In this document: one piece after another, positions 1 through 12,900 of the stretch
Numbering within the stretch: the stretch's first letter is position 1
Layout of the letters: each line of letters opens with the position of its first letter
DNA from: Pohlia nutans
Lineage: Eukaryota > Streptophyta > Bryopsida > Bryales > Mniaceae
Reading direction: 5' to 3'
DNA: 64,000 bases
NCBI GenBank assembly: GCA_022496805.1
Contig: CM040093.1
Span: forward strand, 4,590,501 to 4,654,500
Notes under the pieces: model-generated
The model's database searches: none
Seen by the model: only the letters and a program-made list of their open reading frames with translations
What the model was told of the DNA's origin: nothing
Position numbers and translations under genes: made by a program

Positions 1-8
1 TTTTTTTT

Positions 9-47
<39 letters not shown>
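1..47. repeat. T18/G29 homopolymer block
   Basis: The window opens with 18 T followed by 29 G. No gene can be supported here. Such a junction may be a real simple repeat or an assembly artefact next to a gap. Confidence 0.9.
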
Positions 48-49
<2 letters not shown>

Positions 50-84
50 TGCTCCTATTGTTTACGGTTCAGCAGCCACAACTG

Positions 85-235
85 AAGAAAAAGTAGAAGA
101 AAAAAAAAAGGAAGACAAGAAGAAAGACAAAAATAAAGACAAAAAGAAAGACAAAAAGAAAGACAAGAAGAAAGACAACAGGGAGGCAAGAAAGAAAACA
201 AGAAAGAAATCAAGATAAAAAAGAAAAGATAAAGA
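85..235. repeat. purine-rich A/G/C minisatellite
   Basis: Imperfect tandem units built around AAAGACAAAAAG run through this stretch. The reverse strand reads as a Cys/Leu/Phe-rich open frame only because of the repeat, so I do not call a gene. The following 300 bases are plain AT-rich sequence. Confidence 0.7.
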
Positions 236-544
236 TAAGAATTAAAATTAATTAAAATAATTATTTGTTTACAATGTAAGGAATTGAAAAAAGACAATAA
301 TTGTCGTTTTAAAAAATATATATGTTAGACAAAAAAATTATGCACTTGGGGACCAAGTGCATGATTATATGGCCAAGTGCGTAAATAGCGAATTGTGTGT
401 TCACTTCTGAAGAATTATTTTGAGAAATTCAAATGTATAAATGGTAGTACTCAATTTTATACTACTATCTTCTTTTGCAATTCAAATTGCAAAAAAAACT
501 AAAAGTCATTTATAATTGTATGATTATTTATGCTCTTATTAATT

Positions 545-660
545 AATTAGGGACACTTCCCAATGGCCCTTTGTCCGGTGGACATAGTGGGTCATTAACA
601 TTACAAACAGACACTTTATTCACACCGTCCTTGAAAGAGGCCGGAGTTTCTATCTATCTA
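545..660 (+). repeat. Dispersed 110-bp repeat, copy 1
   Basis: This stretch matches 20071-20170 and 51645-51765 (both on the opposite strand). Shared blocks are CCCTTTGTCC, GGGTCATT, CACTTTATTCA and a terminal TTTCTATCTATCT. Similarity stops just after that tetranucleotide run in all three copies, as expected for the 3' end of a LINE or SINE. Copy 3 lies inside the 3' end of the large LINE, so copies 1 and 2 may be 5'-truncated relatives of it. Confidence 0.6.
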
Positions 661-925
661 GTGACACTTGACAACTTTCTATAGTTGTGAAAAGTTTCTA
701 AACATTTTTTATTATAAATTCCAATGACAACCTTATAAAATGGTTTAGAAAAAAATGATATTCATGACTATAGGTTCTACTTCTGGATTTTCAACGCTTA
801 TAGGGTATATGAGCGAGCCGACAAGCCAACGAGCCATCATTCGATAGTTTTAGGGTAGGATTTTTTATAATGTAATCTTTCTATGATGTAACCTAGTCTT
901 TCACATCCTTGGACGGTGCCAATGG

Positions 926-1338
926 CCCGGGGAGTGCACTAAAAGTTAGGATTAGGAATACACGTGAGTGCGTTTTAATAGCATACCCCCTACAATACTT
1001 GACTTTAAAATAGTTTTTAAATTAAGATTTTTTAGGTGCTAAATCATTACGTATACATCTATCATTTGGTGTAAATTTCAGGACCAAAAGTTTTTAAAAT
1101 TTTATTAAAAAAATTATAGAAGTTTGAACTAAAACGTGTTCTTTTTCGCTTCAAAAATCAATTTAAAAATATTTACAAGTGATTATTTTTTGAAATTTAT
1201 ACAACAAGAACTTTAGATTGTGTTTAACAACTTCATATTTTTTTAACAAATTTTAAATGATTTTTTAGTACATACATAGGGGGTCGAAAGTACGCACTCA
1301 CGTGATTCCTAGTCTTAGCTTTAAGTGCACTCCCCGAG
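926..1338. mobile_element. MITE with ~46-bp inverted ends and 8-bp target duplication
   Basis: Inverted terminal repeats of about 46 bp (926-972 and 1293-1338) begin CYCGGGGAGTGCACT and end in ACGTGAGTGCG. Both ends abut an 8-bp direct repeat, GCCAATGG (918-925 and 1339-1346). The interior is AT-rich and has no coding potential. A second copy of almost equal length lies inverted at 42537-42950. An 8-bp duplication points to hAT-like mobilisation; Mutator-like origin (9 bp) is the alternative. Confidence 0.85.
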
Positions 1339-1346
1339 GCCAATGG

Positions 1347-2230
1347 TCTTCCCATGATAGTTCCATTTCATCCTCAAAGACCATTATGTAAAGTAACTTA
1401 GCCTTTCACGTCTTTTTAATTTCATCGCCTTTCATGTGTGGAGAGAAACGAAGCGCTAATTTATAAAGTGGTAATGCACATATTTAATTAAAAATTTTAA
1501 TTATGATTTTTAATAACTATTAACACCATGTGTATAATGGATATTTCGTCAATAGTAGTGCGGAGAGAAGCAGAGCCCTAGTTTATTATATGGAATATAT
1601 ACTAAAATTAGTCAACCTGGCCCTTTCTTTAGTTTTGAAAATAAACCAAAAATAGCCTTTTGATTCTTTAAATAACATTCTAACTAGCATTTAAAATAGA
1701 ATTTTAGACAACCAATTTGAAAATAAATAAATAATCTTACAAGTCCTTATCTCAATTAAACAAACCTATCTGAACCAAACTTAACACTTCATTCTCCTAG
1801 TTGCTTACTTTCCACAGTAAGTTAGATCCATAAAAATTGCTATTTAGTCATCACGTTATCTAGTTGAATGAAACTTCCCTAGAACCTTCATTCAAATGCC
1901 AAAAAGACTCATTTAAAACCTTTGACCGAGACCTTTGAATTGCCTCTATATCCATAGAGTTGACGAACAATCGTCTCATTTGTCTTTGCGGCTGCTTAGA
2001 ATTGTTGAGAGGTTGGCAGCACTTCTCCCAACGTACTCTTCATTCACGCTCCACTTTGAGGCCATAGTTTCTCCATCTCTCTCACGTGCTTTTTAGGTAC
2101 AAACCCTAGATGTGAGAACAAATCTTCACAGTGCTTTTCGATTGCTTTTCCATATTTACTTGCTACTAACTTGTTTTTGTTTTCAATTCCACACAAGATT
2201 GAAATTTCATCGAGAGCACTATTTCGCAAG
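1347..2230 (+). promoter_or_regulatory. upstream region and 5' leader of the sugar transporter gene
   Basis: No other gene is visible here. The ATG at 2231 follows CGCAAG and is the first start in frame with the conserved STP N-terminus. No confident TATA box or transcription start can be chosen by eye. Confidence 0.4.
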
Positions 2231-4333
2231 ATGGCGCATGGAGCAGTAATGCCGGTCGGCGAGGTCAAGCACTACCCTGGCCGAATGACGTTTTTTGTAT
2301 GTTTGGTTTCCGTTTTAGCAGCTTCTGGAGATCTCATGTTCGGATACGATATTGGCATTTCAGGTACTTTGAAATATTACCAGGCTTATTGGCCATAATT
2401 TTTTTTTTGGCTTAAACATCGTTGTATAAAACTTAGAAGCATTCTTTCATGTATTTTAAAAGTTTGATTGATGTCTTTCAGAAATTGTTATAGATATAGA
2501 TTGCAATCTAAAAAGCTCAATCATTACCCATTAGATTGATATAAGTTTGTCTAACATTGTGATCTAAAAAGCTCAATTGGTGTGCTTTACATTACAAAAA
2601 ATGTTGTTCTTTGTGTTCCAAAAAGCTCACTCATTTGTCGTTGTATCTACAAAACGTTTTCCTTTCTGTGTTCCTTACCTTTACCTATACAGGTGGTGTG
2701 ACTTCCATGGACGAGTTTCTAGCAAAGTTCTTTCCTGCCGTGCTAGAAAAGAAACACCAACATGCAAGCACAGACAACGCTTATTGCAAATACAACGACC
2801 AAAAGCTCCAAGCGTTTACTTCATGCCTTTACATTGCGGCGCTTCTTTCGACTTTTGCCAGCTCATACACAACGCGCCATTATGGACGCAAGGCCACCAT
2901 GCTCATCTCTGGTTTTGCTTTTTGCCTTGGAGTTGTGTTTACGGCCGCCGCACAAAACCTTATCATGCTCGTCATCGGTAGAATTTGTCTTGGATGGGGC
3001 GTGGGATTTGCCAATCAAGCCGTTCCACTTTACCTTTATGAGATGGCGCCTCCGAAATGGCGTGGTGCGCTCAACATTATGTTTCAACTTGCGGTGACGA
3101 TTGGAATTCTATTTGCAAATCTTGTGAACTACGGCACCGAGAAGATGCGATCCAACGGATGGAGGATTTCCCTTGCAATTGCTGCAATCCCTGCATTCTT
3201 GATTACAATTGGCGGGATCATTTTACCTGACACGCCAAACTCATTGGTACAAAGAGGGAAGTTCGACAGTGGAAGGAAAGTCTTGCAACGCATTCGTGGT
3301 GTTGAAAATGTGGACGAAGAGTTTCAAGACATTTTGGCCGCAAGTACAGAAGCTGCAGCAATGGAACAAAGCCCATTCCGAAATGTGATTAAAAGGCGCA
3401 ACCGTCCACAACTCATCATTTCGATACTCTTGCAGGTCTTTCAACAATTCACGGGAATCAATGCCATCATGTTCTATGCACCAGTAATATTTCAAACGGT
3501 GGGATTTGAGAACTCGGCGTCGTTGTACTCCTCGGTGATCGTGGGCGGAGTGAATGTTTTGTCAACTCTAGTGGCTGTCTTCTTAGTGGACCGTTGGGGT
3601 CGTCGTTGGCTCCTCTTAGAAGCATGTGTACAAATGCTCATTGCTCAGGTATGAAACTAAACAAATTGTCTTTTGTCACGATTTTTCCAATTTTGCATAT
3701 AATCCTATTTAATCTCATTTATCATTGTGTGATTGAACTTATATTTTTGTGTTGCTAATGTAAATTTCTTTTAGATGACATGTTTATTTTAGTTATGAGG
3801 AAATGGTTGCTTATGCATCTCATTTTGTACATTCAAATGTGATTGTGTAGGTGGCAGTTGGTATCATTCTCGCCCTAGGATTGAAGGGTACCAACACCAT
3901 GACGTCATCCTTGGGGTGGATCACAATAGTGATGATTTGCGTCTACGTTTCTTCTTTTGCATGGTCGTGGGGTCCTATGGGATGGTTGATTCCAAGTGAG
4001 ATTTATACTTTGGATACGAGATCAACAGGCCAAGCAATCACAGTGTCGACCAACATGTTTTTTACATTTGTCATTGGACAAATATTCCTTTCATTGTTGT
4101 GCGCATTTAAGTGGGGCGTTTTCCTTTTCTTTGGTGGATGGGTGGTTGTGATGGGGGCATTCACGTATTGGTTCATCCCCGAGACAAAGGGCATCCCAAT
4201 TGAAGAGATGGATTTGGTGTGGACTAGACACTGGTTTTGGAAACGCTTCATTCCAGTGGCTCAAATTGTTGGGCCAATGAGCGGAATGAAGGCCAACAAT
4301 CAAGAAAAGGGTTTAAGCAACAACATTTACTAG
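2231..4333 (+). CDS. STP: Hexose/H+ symporter, sugar transport protein (STP) family
   Basis: Three exons: 2231-2363, 2693-3648 and 3851-4333, all with GT-AG introns. They give 523 residues, the usual length of plant STP monosaccharide transporters. These major-facilitator proteins sit in the plasma membrane and import hexoses with protons. Family signatures visible: FGYDIGISGG across the first splice junction, GRICLGWGVGFANQ, then VPLYLYEMAP, QQFTGINAIMFYAP, WGPMGWLIPSEIY and the C-terminal PETKG. Alternating hydrophobic segments fit 12 membrane helices. The first intron splits the GG codons of the motif; the second falls after MLIAQ in phase 0. An AATAAA lies near 4464. The substrate and exact paralogue cannot be set from sequence alone. 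No break is seen, so the gene is probably functional. Confidence 0.93.
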
Positions 4334-4936
4334 CTAGTGTTATTAGTCACGTCACACCATGTATTCCAAGAACTTGAATAGTTTTCTTATATGGAAAGAC
4401 TTATCCTAAAAGTTATTGGTTTTGTGATGTTGACTTTGGCATACTATTTGTCAAAGAAACCTAAATAAATTTTTCTATATGAAAAGACTTGATAATGCAA
4501 GCTTTTTCATTTTGTGATCTTGACTTGTTAATTGCAATTTGTCGTATACTCAAATGCATTCTAACTTTGTTATTTCTACAACAAAAAGGCCATATTCGTT
4601 ATAGTCAGACGTTTCGCAAATTTTGAGACAGAGTGCTAGTTATTTAAAAATTTATTTAAAAACTAGTAATGGAAACCAAAAAATAATAATGCTCAAATAG
4701 TGATTCTATAATGAAATTTTAAAAGTTGATGTTGTTTCCTATATATATAAAAATACTAGTAAAGAGATAAAACGGTTTATCTTCGAGTCGAAAATAAAAA
4801 TGAGACTGCCAAAAGTCGCAATATAACAAATATGGCCTTCAAACATATTGTTATTGTGTGTTGAACTTAAGTATCCCTATTCATCTCAACAACACCGCAA
4901 AAATATGATTTGCCAAGTTTGTGATGTAACAATTTT

Positions 4937-5143
4937 TTGATTAGCATAGGTACAGGTGGAGAAAACCACCTCCTGAGGATTTTTTCAAAACTCTATGTTG
5001 AGCTTATAGTTTTTGGAGTGTTATCTGTCTTCTATACGCTACTCATAGTTCCTGGAACTATTTTGGTGCCTTGTGATTTAAATCTTTTTATAACAAGCTT
5101 TGCAATTCTACTTGATGTTGTTACCCTAACTTCTCCATGTTAA
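4937..5143 (+). pseudogene. Short membrane-protein fragment, possibly MLO-like
   Basis: A 68-residue open frame reads LLRIFSKLYVELIVFGVLSV in its middle. This recalls the KIKEELMLLGFISLLLT stretch before the first membrane helix of MLO proteins, the plant seven-helix family. Only this exon-sized piece is present, with no neighbouring exons recognised. It could be a relic or a chance hydrophobic frame. Confidence 0.2.
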
Positions 5144-7199
5144 TGGATGATTGTTTTCCACCTTGGCTTGTGTTGGTATTCATGTGTTTTCACAACATTA
5201 GAGTTAACCGAAAAGTCAGCTCAAAGAGGAAAGTTTTAGCAAACTCCTCTTGAACTCATATGGAATTATAAATAGACCAAAAACTAGTTCACGATGAGTT
5301 GGGAGACAATTTAAAGCAAGCCACTGCCATTATTCTCCACACCTCGTAATGACTCCCACACCTCCTACCAAAGCTCCAAGCCCATGGTCCACAAGGGGAC
5401 AAGTTATGACACGACACTATTCAACCCAACTATAGCTCAAAAGAGAGGTTAGAAGGAGGGCAAAAAGGGAGGTTAGATGGGCTTCTTTTCGGTTAACTCT
5501 ATTGTTCTATAGTATAGTTCTCTAACACTGATTCTCATGTTTCCTTGAGTTGTCTTTGTTTTGATACTTGCTACAGTACCCTAGTACTTGCAAGCTACTG
5601 CAACTTTTGTAAGTGATTTTTCCTTCATTTAAAAATTTTGGAATGATTATTTCTCTATTTCTTCTAATCTTCTCCGATTAAAATTGCTCTGTAGTTTCTA
5701 TTGTTAATTTTGCACTCTGGTTTTCCAACAAATTTAGAAATTTAATTGATTTTCATGTTTATCTCAATGTTTATTCTTGAGATTGATAATGTTTGGGGGA
5801 TTAAGAATCTACTCTAATCTTGATTAGGGAAGTATCGATAAATCCATTGTTTCAAATAGAAAAGATAGATATACCCTACTTGTGTCGTATATGTGGTGTT
5901 TTATTTTAGCACTATAGGTGACGTGAATTATATCTTAGAAGTCCCAATTCTTCCCACATGTGAAAGCCCTCCATTGAATTAGAAGTATTTGGTTTAAAAT
6001 TCCTTGTGGATAACAAGTGGTCGGATTTTGGTTCATTGGGTGACGATCAGGGCATTTTTTTTTCATTTTTCATAAAGTGCCAAAGTGGGGATATAAAATG
6101 GTATAGTGGTGCTCCATATTTTAACCTTCATCCACATACTGGATAGAAAAATATCACATTAGAAGATATCACATATAAATTTGTATTATTTTCATTCACA
6201 ATCTAGCGATTTCATCCAAGATATTTTTTTAATTTGAAGTTTTTGGCAAAAACTTCATAGCTTTTGGCCCTTTTCTAACCAAATAATTTTTTTCCGGTGC
6301 AAATTGGCTATATTTCCCTCAAAAAAAAAAGCCATGGTGGTGATTGTTGAGGATACCTACATAACCAGAATTGGGAGTAGGTAGTTATGGGACATTCCAC
6401 CTCAAATTAGTAGTGTCAACGAGGGAGAGGGAGTAACAACTTAGAGTTAAAGTAACCACTTAGAGTTAGGGTAAGGTGGAAATTCCTACTTGCATGCAAG
6501 CTTCAAAGTTTCCTATCACCACTATGAACATTTCCAAAAGCAAATCTTTTTATTACTCTTGATGTACAAAATCTTGATGATTAGAAGCTAGAAATGGTCT
6601 TATTGGATTCGTCTCAAGAACATTCTTTGATTTAATATCCAATTCAAAACTAATGGTGTCAAGTTGTATAAGAAAATGCCAAAAATCAAATCACAATAAG
6701 ATTAGAACAATGGTGGGCTTTTCAAACGCTCATAACTTACAAACGGTTAAGAAATGAAAGACAAGCTTAGGCTTTTTAAAAGTCAAGACAATGTTTTAAA
6801 AGATTGAGTGAGAATTGAATAAAATATTGAAGGTTGAAATTGAGTCTTTTTCTCATTGTACTAGGAGAGGCCTATATAAAGGGATATGGCCAGGGAGCCT
6901 CATGTTGCAAGAGGAGCCCAATACCCGTAGGAGGAGGGACCCAAGCGGAGCAAAAAAGTTAGTTGGATGGGTCTTCTTTCGACGTAAAAAACATGTAGGG
7001 TTCATGACAATTATGGCAAATTTTTAACAATGATGGGATTCGAATGATAAATTAATCCTTTACATCCCATCTTCCTACTCAATCATGATGCAATTTTTGT
7101 AGTTGTGAAGAGGTTATTGTCAACCATAGGTTTTGTTTTTTTTTTTTCAAAATCCATCATTGATTCATTCAACAGTTGAAGGGGCTAAACTTTCGTTCT
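5144..7199. other. Intergenic, no gene recognised
   Basis: AT-rich sequence without a credible coding frame or clear repeat structure. A T-rich run ends near 7148, just before the GC-rich leader of the next gene. Confidence 0.6.
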
Positions 7200-7585
7200 A
7201 TCGAATCTACCCGCACACCCTCCACGCCCGCCATTTGTCACCACCCCCATAAAATCCCACGTCAGCAACAACCGCCAGCTGGCACACTATACGCGCGCCA
7301 CTTGTCAACCAACCCGTTCCCTGCCATTCCCGCCCTACAAGTGTCTTCTCCATCACCCTTCCCTTTCCCACACCATCGTCACAAATCTCCCGGGTCCCTT
7401 CGGCCCATCCCATTTGCTTCTCGCACAACGTCCTCCGAATCACAGAATCCAGAGCCTCTTGACCGATTTTTCGAATTTTTTTTTAGCAATTTCTATCGAT
7501 TTCTCGCGACTTTTGTCGATTTATTGTTTTTTTTCAGCAATTTTGGTGTTTTTGGTGTGTATTTTTGGTGAATTTGGGAGAGTTT
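7200..7585 (+). promoter_or_regulatory. GC/CT-rich promoter and 5' leader of the 7586 gene
   Basis: Composition changes abruptly at about 7200 from AT-rich to C- and CpG-rich, then to T-rich before the ATG at 7586. This is typical of a plant gene's core promoter and untranslated leader. Open frames here are low-complexity Pro/Ser/Phe strings and are not called as genes. Confidence 0.5.
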
Positions 7586-7999
7586 ATGGCGGCCACGCAA
7601 GTTGCGACGCAAGTGACGACGAAGCGGCTGTTCAACATCATGTCATCAGGGCAAGCGTTGATGAAGTCCGTGTACTACTCGCGTCAGACGTCGTCCAAGT
7701 TTCTGTGGCAGAAGCAGAAGGAGGTGTTCTCCATGATTGGGAGCGTGTCGCGCCGCTGGTCCAGCACCAGCACCAGTGTCTCGGAGAATAGCGTCTCTCC
7801 CTCGGAGGACACTTCTTCGTCTTCGGCTCCTCCGGCCGTGGATGCTGATCCCAAGAGCTATGGTGGAGTACAGGAAGATGCGCACCAGGTGGCCAGTAGT
7901 ACTCATGAGGAGCACGATAAGCAAGGGATCGATCAGGAGAGTTTACGTGACGTCGGGTATGATATGTCCAAGGTTAGCAAGCCTTCCGGCGGCGAGTGA
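7586..7999 (+). CDS. Unrecognised 137-residue protein, possible organelle presequence
   Basis: Single-exon frame of 137 residues. I chose the ATG at 7586 because it follows a leader-like region and is the first ATG of the frame. The N-terminal 60 residues are basic, Ser/Thr-rich and nearly free of acidic residues (MAATQVATQVTTKRL, then KSVYYSR and SMIGSVSRRWSST), like a mitochondrial or plastid presequence. The C-terminal half is acidic, hydrophilic and rich in Ser, Asp and Gln. No membrane helix and no known domain is seen. GC content is higher than the surroundings, as in real genes of this window. It may be a lineage-specific organelle protein; that is inference from the N-terminus only. 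Confidence 0.6.
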   Translation: MAATQVATQVTTKRLFNIMSSGQALMKSVYYSRQTSSKFLWQKQKEVFSMIGSVSRRWSSTSTSVSENSVSPSEDTSSSSAPPAVDADPKSYGGVQEDAHQVASSTHEEHDKQGIDQESLRDVGYDMSKVSKPSGGE

Positions 8000-9985
8000 A
8001 AGAGCACACCAAACCCTAAGGTAGGGTTTCATACGCATAGACAGCATCTTCATATGTTCTTGTCGGTGGATGAAAGAGGGTTCTTGTGTACACAAGAATG
8101 TGTTATTTGGATATGGTATGGCAAAGTTACAAAGATTCATGAAACTCTTACAATTGTACTTGCTTCTGCCAAAATATAGGCATTTTTATACTCATCAAGT
8201 TTTTTCATCTTAACTTTGGAAGGATTCAATGTACAGTATCTGGATGTTGTTTGCAAAAGTTACAATGAGTTCAAGTGTTCTAAATTTCTTCTTTGACAAC
8301 AGGTACATCTTGGAGACATGCTGAACATCTGATAAAATGGCGCTTTTGGTTCCCTGGTTTAAGTTTCAACACTGACGAGAATTGCAGCGTGCGGTATATA
8401 GAATGAAACACTACAAATTAATTAGGGTTAAGCACAGCCAACAATTGGTTACTGAGTAAGGATGTAGACAGCATGAGGAGGGGGGCAGAAATGAGAACTT
8501 TCCAGGCATGGCCATTCTAGTCCCAGTGGAGCCGTCCGGAATGGCTCTAAATTTTTTCCTGAGATATGATTTTCGGGATTTTTGTTGATGTAAGGAGCTT
8601 TTTGGCGATGAAAGTTCATTGTGAATAGAAGGTAATTCTCGATCATAAACATGGAGCCCTTTTTCTTTCCAGGAATATGTCTTGTATGTCAAATCATACC
8701 TTAAAGGTCCAAGTATTATACAGCAATATTCTATTGTGTTTGGTATGGTTCCACACCTCCTATGGGTTTAAAATTCATGTTGACATGGTTTTAATGAGCT
8801 ATTGGGGTCCCAATTTGGAACATTCTATTTACAACAAATGTCAAATATATGCCATTGTATATACTATTCTCATTAGCCTTGCTTTTAAAAGTTAAACTGC
8901 TCTTTGCCATTCTACCGTCACTAGGAACTTAAATCCAACCACTTGATTCTATGATTGACTAGCAGCTTGTGTTTTTGGGACGCCAACTCCAAAATGGCGC
9001 CCCCGAGTGTTTGCGGGGTCCTGCCACTTCAAGTTTGTATCCAACCCATCACTCCAAGACTCCTGCACTCCAAATTCAGGAGCTTTGGCGTCCCTACAAA
9101 CTCTTCCATGGTACCAGTAACACTGGCAAGAGATTGCTGCAATTGGTCTTCAAGTGGGTGGGTGATGGCCGAAGCATCAAGGCCAAGGCTAAGCGCGCGA
9201 ATCAGTGCCTCCCCTACCGTTTCGCTGGATAACTGGCACAATTTTAGTGGATAACTAGATCGTGATCGTAATTCCATCCTCTCGAAGAAATATGGTGTGG
9301 AATGCACTCATGTAGTACCTCCCGAGCATTCAAAAAGCAAAAAGCATGTATCTTCAACGGCAATAGGAAAAATAATTTTCAAAAACCTGTACCTTTTTTT
9401 CTGATACAAGGGACGCTTCCAAATCACGGAAACACTAAATTAGCTTAACAAGGAAAAGAAACAATGAAGTAGGGAGACATGATCGGGCTTTGATATTAGG
9501 CAGGCTAATAAGTAAGAGCCTGTACATACAGGAATCAAGTTCCAATGTGCAATGTGGAACAACAACCCAGTAGCTAAATATCAGCTTCCAACCTGGCTAG
9601 CAAGCAAACTGCACTGGTGATAACTTGGACCAGTGTCCAATACAAACACATTCCTCCAAGTTGCAGGTTGCTCAAGGATGATGTTTAGGGAGGGACAGTT
9701 CAGTAATTCCGCCCTTTGGAGGAATGCCAAATACAAGAGGGAGGAAACATACAAATGAATGTTTGTTTCTTGGTGTTCGTTGCTGTTTGAACCACATCAA
9801 TGTACCTCTGTTCGAAGAGAACAATCAGAATATAACTTATAAGAAAAATACACGACCTCAGATCAGATGATGTCCCCTTCCCTTTCTGGAAGAGCGTCGA
9901 GGGAATCCGTTGCATGTGAAGGGAGTGACCAAACTGTGCGTCAGTCTTCAGAAGAGTGATTTAAAGGCTCCAACAGCCAGCCAGC
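8000..9985. other. 3' flanks of two convergent genes
   Basis: This holds the 3' flank of the 7586 gene and the 3' flank of the CCR4 gene, which converge. No RNA gene or mobile element is recognised. One codon-biased frame on the minus strand is listed separately. Confidence 0.5.
9029..9235 (-). other. Open frame of unknown status, possible 3' exon
   Basis: On the minus strand a frame following a TGTGCCAG acceptor-like site reads LSSETVGEALIRALSLGLDA, continues through TMEEFVGTPKLLNLECRSLG and stops. It looks more protein-like than its surroundings but I recognise no family. It could be an alternative 3' exon of the upstream CCR4 transcript or part of a lost gene. Confidence 0.2.
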
Positions 9986-12900
9986 CTACCGACGGAGGCG
10001 AGGCTTATAGCGGAACTCGGCTAGCAAGGCAATGTGGTCGGATGACCATTCTGGAGAAGGTAGCCCAGTGTCCTTACGTAAACTATCCTCATCCAGCAGC
10101 TCCAAAAGTGATTCCACACTCAGAGAGTCGGCTGTACATTGTCACCATTCAAATATCATCAATACACGTACTGCAGTGTGATGAAAGAAGAGGCTTCACC
10201 ACTAGAATATCATAGATCTGCATGGCTTTGTTTTACCACATCCATAGTGGAATTTGAGCATTTGAAGCATCAACGTAACAGACTCAAAAGTAAGAGCATC
10301 TTATACACCCAAGAAAAAACACCATCTCAAGTGGCCAATATAATAATCCCGTCATGAAGAAAATAGTTCTTACCAGTATAGAAGATGTAATCAAGAGTCC
10401 CCAGAAAATCTCGGGTACAGTTTGTGAATTGCGGTTCACTGGTGGTTGGATCCATCCGTCGCCTCTGTTTCTCTACAGTAGGGCCGATCCCATTCATCCT
10501 CCCAAACGATGCATAAGCACTCACCTGTAAAAACACATTCCCAGACTTCAAAATCTCGTCGACCACAGCCGAACCCAATCTCTAACAGTGCAAACATTAG
10601 CTCAGCTTGGTTTATTCTGTGAGTATAACTAACTCAGATAACATAAAATGAAAATAACAGCAATAATCATACCACTAGAAGCACAATATGCATTGTGTTT
10701 CCTTAAAGGATAATGATCAGGTTGGCCACATCCCCTTCAAACTGATGGAAACACAATTTAAACAACATTGTCAATAAGATGCTCACCAATGGCAGTGAAT
10801 GACAAAGCTTGCTTGGAGGCCGCAGAATGTTCAGTGGATCGACTTGCAGATCCGGATGGGCAGCATCAACGCGGCCAGTTGACAACAGACAATGAGGTGC
10901 ACTGCAAAACGTTCCAATATGCCAAAACCATGTTGATCACTCAAGTACACAACGCACTACAGAATCACAGTAGCTCTTGATAATCACCAACCTGCCAGGA
11001 ACTGAGTTGAAATCGCCAGCCACCAACATAGGAATATCTGCGCTGGCTGCTATCTTCTCAAGTCCCTTCAGCAGAGTGTGTACCTGAACGCACAAGGCAC
11101 CCAAACACTTCATTACATTCGGACATACACCAATCCATGGAAGACAGAACAGATCAATCTTCACAGATGCTTTCTATTCCTAGTCTCAAACAATTTTGAG
11201 CTTCAACTTTGACTAGTGTCGAGAAGATATTTGTCCTGAAGAGCTGACCAACGTTCCTATCTATAAAAGAGAAAATTGAGGTAATCAAAGTCAAGTCTTT
11301 CCACACCTGCCAGAGCTTCACATCCTTGAGTTCCAGATTTGCATGAATGTGCGTGTTTGCCTACCCAAAAAGCACGCCAACCCAGGAAAGTGAGTCGGAT
11401 CCAGACAAATGTTACAATAACTAACAGAATCAGAATCAGTGAAGACTGCTGAACTATGGTGGAACTATGGTCTGAAGGTAGTCAAGTTTCAACAAATTCA
11501 AGAACTGTGGATGAGTAAATTTCTCATGAATCCATATCAGCTAGACTTGCTGTTCTCATGTAATACCAGTCAGTGAAAGAGATGGATATTTACCACACAG
11601 AGAAGCTGCCCACGCTTGCCAGAAGCTGCTTGAGCATCCATAAACCCACCAGTGTCCCGGGCTTCCAGTACGACAATTAAAGCCACATTGTCCTGCACGT
11701 AACAAAGGAAAGGGTAATTCACGTGTGAAATTTCTGCACACATCAATGATTAAAACATATTCATAGAGAAAATTTTGCAGAACAATTTCAATAGCAGCAG
11801 TTTATGCACTGTTTGGTTTGCATTCTTAAACCATATATATCAGAGATTATAGCTCCAAGCAATAATGTTAAGGAAAAAATGCACCAATATGGTGAAAAGG
11901 ACCTTTAAAAGCCGACTCAAAGCCGCTTTTTTGTTTGTTGGTCCGAAAGCTTCAGACAAAGACTGTGCAGCTTTATTGAACTCCACCTGCATATCCGATC
12001 ATAAATGAGAAAGGCACATCAAAATTATGCATATCGCATAGGACGTCACAGACATTTCATTAGCACTTGTAGCAAACACATACAACCAAATACTCACACA
12101 AAGTATCAAATATAAAAATACTAAATATACAAAGAGGAATAGTTATAGTCCAATATCCAGTATCCTACCTCATATTTCTTCACCAAAGAGAACCGATCAC
12201 GCCGGAAAAATGTAGCACAACCATCGATGACGTAAACAGAACCTGTATAAATCTGCGAAAGATTACCATAAAACTGGTCAGCCCTTGCGAATATTATACT
12301 CCGTTCAACCAGGTTACACAAGTCGAGACTTAATACACTGAAAATACGACCTCCCACAGCCAAGAAAGGAGCAAGCTTTACTCAATTCTGAAAAGTCCAG
12401 TAAGAAATCTTCAAGCAATATATCATTAAAATATAGAGATTCACATCCCAAACTACAACTTGGTGGAACTTGTCGAATCTACAACAGCAGATAACAATCG
12501 CTGCAAACAAACCGCACATAGGGCCTTACCTCGCCAGTTTTCTTCTTGTAGACACCCGTGTAACCATGCTTCTCTAACTCAGGCGAATAAAAATCCTCAT
12601 AATGATCACTTTGCACCTGCACATCCAAACCCCAGCATTCCATTCAAAACCCTGCACCACCCCAAAGTTGCTTACTCATTCCTGACAGTAATGATCCTAG
12701 CAATTGAACACATACAAGGGTGGTAAAACCAAAACCAACTTGGGCTCAAGGAAACTCATTCTCAGATTATCACTATAGTCTCTTCTTAAAACATGCATAA
12801 AACTAGGCCGATCACTACCAACTCTCGTTCAGAAGTGACCGTTACCTCCTGAAGACACAGAATATCTGCTCGGTACGCCACAATCTCTTGCAGCAAATTT

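Noticed and set aside
55..297. Cys/Leu/Phe-rich open frame on the minus strand
   Set aside because: Produced by a purine-rich minisatellite; no gene context.
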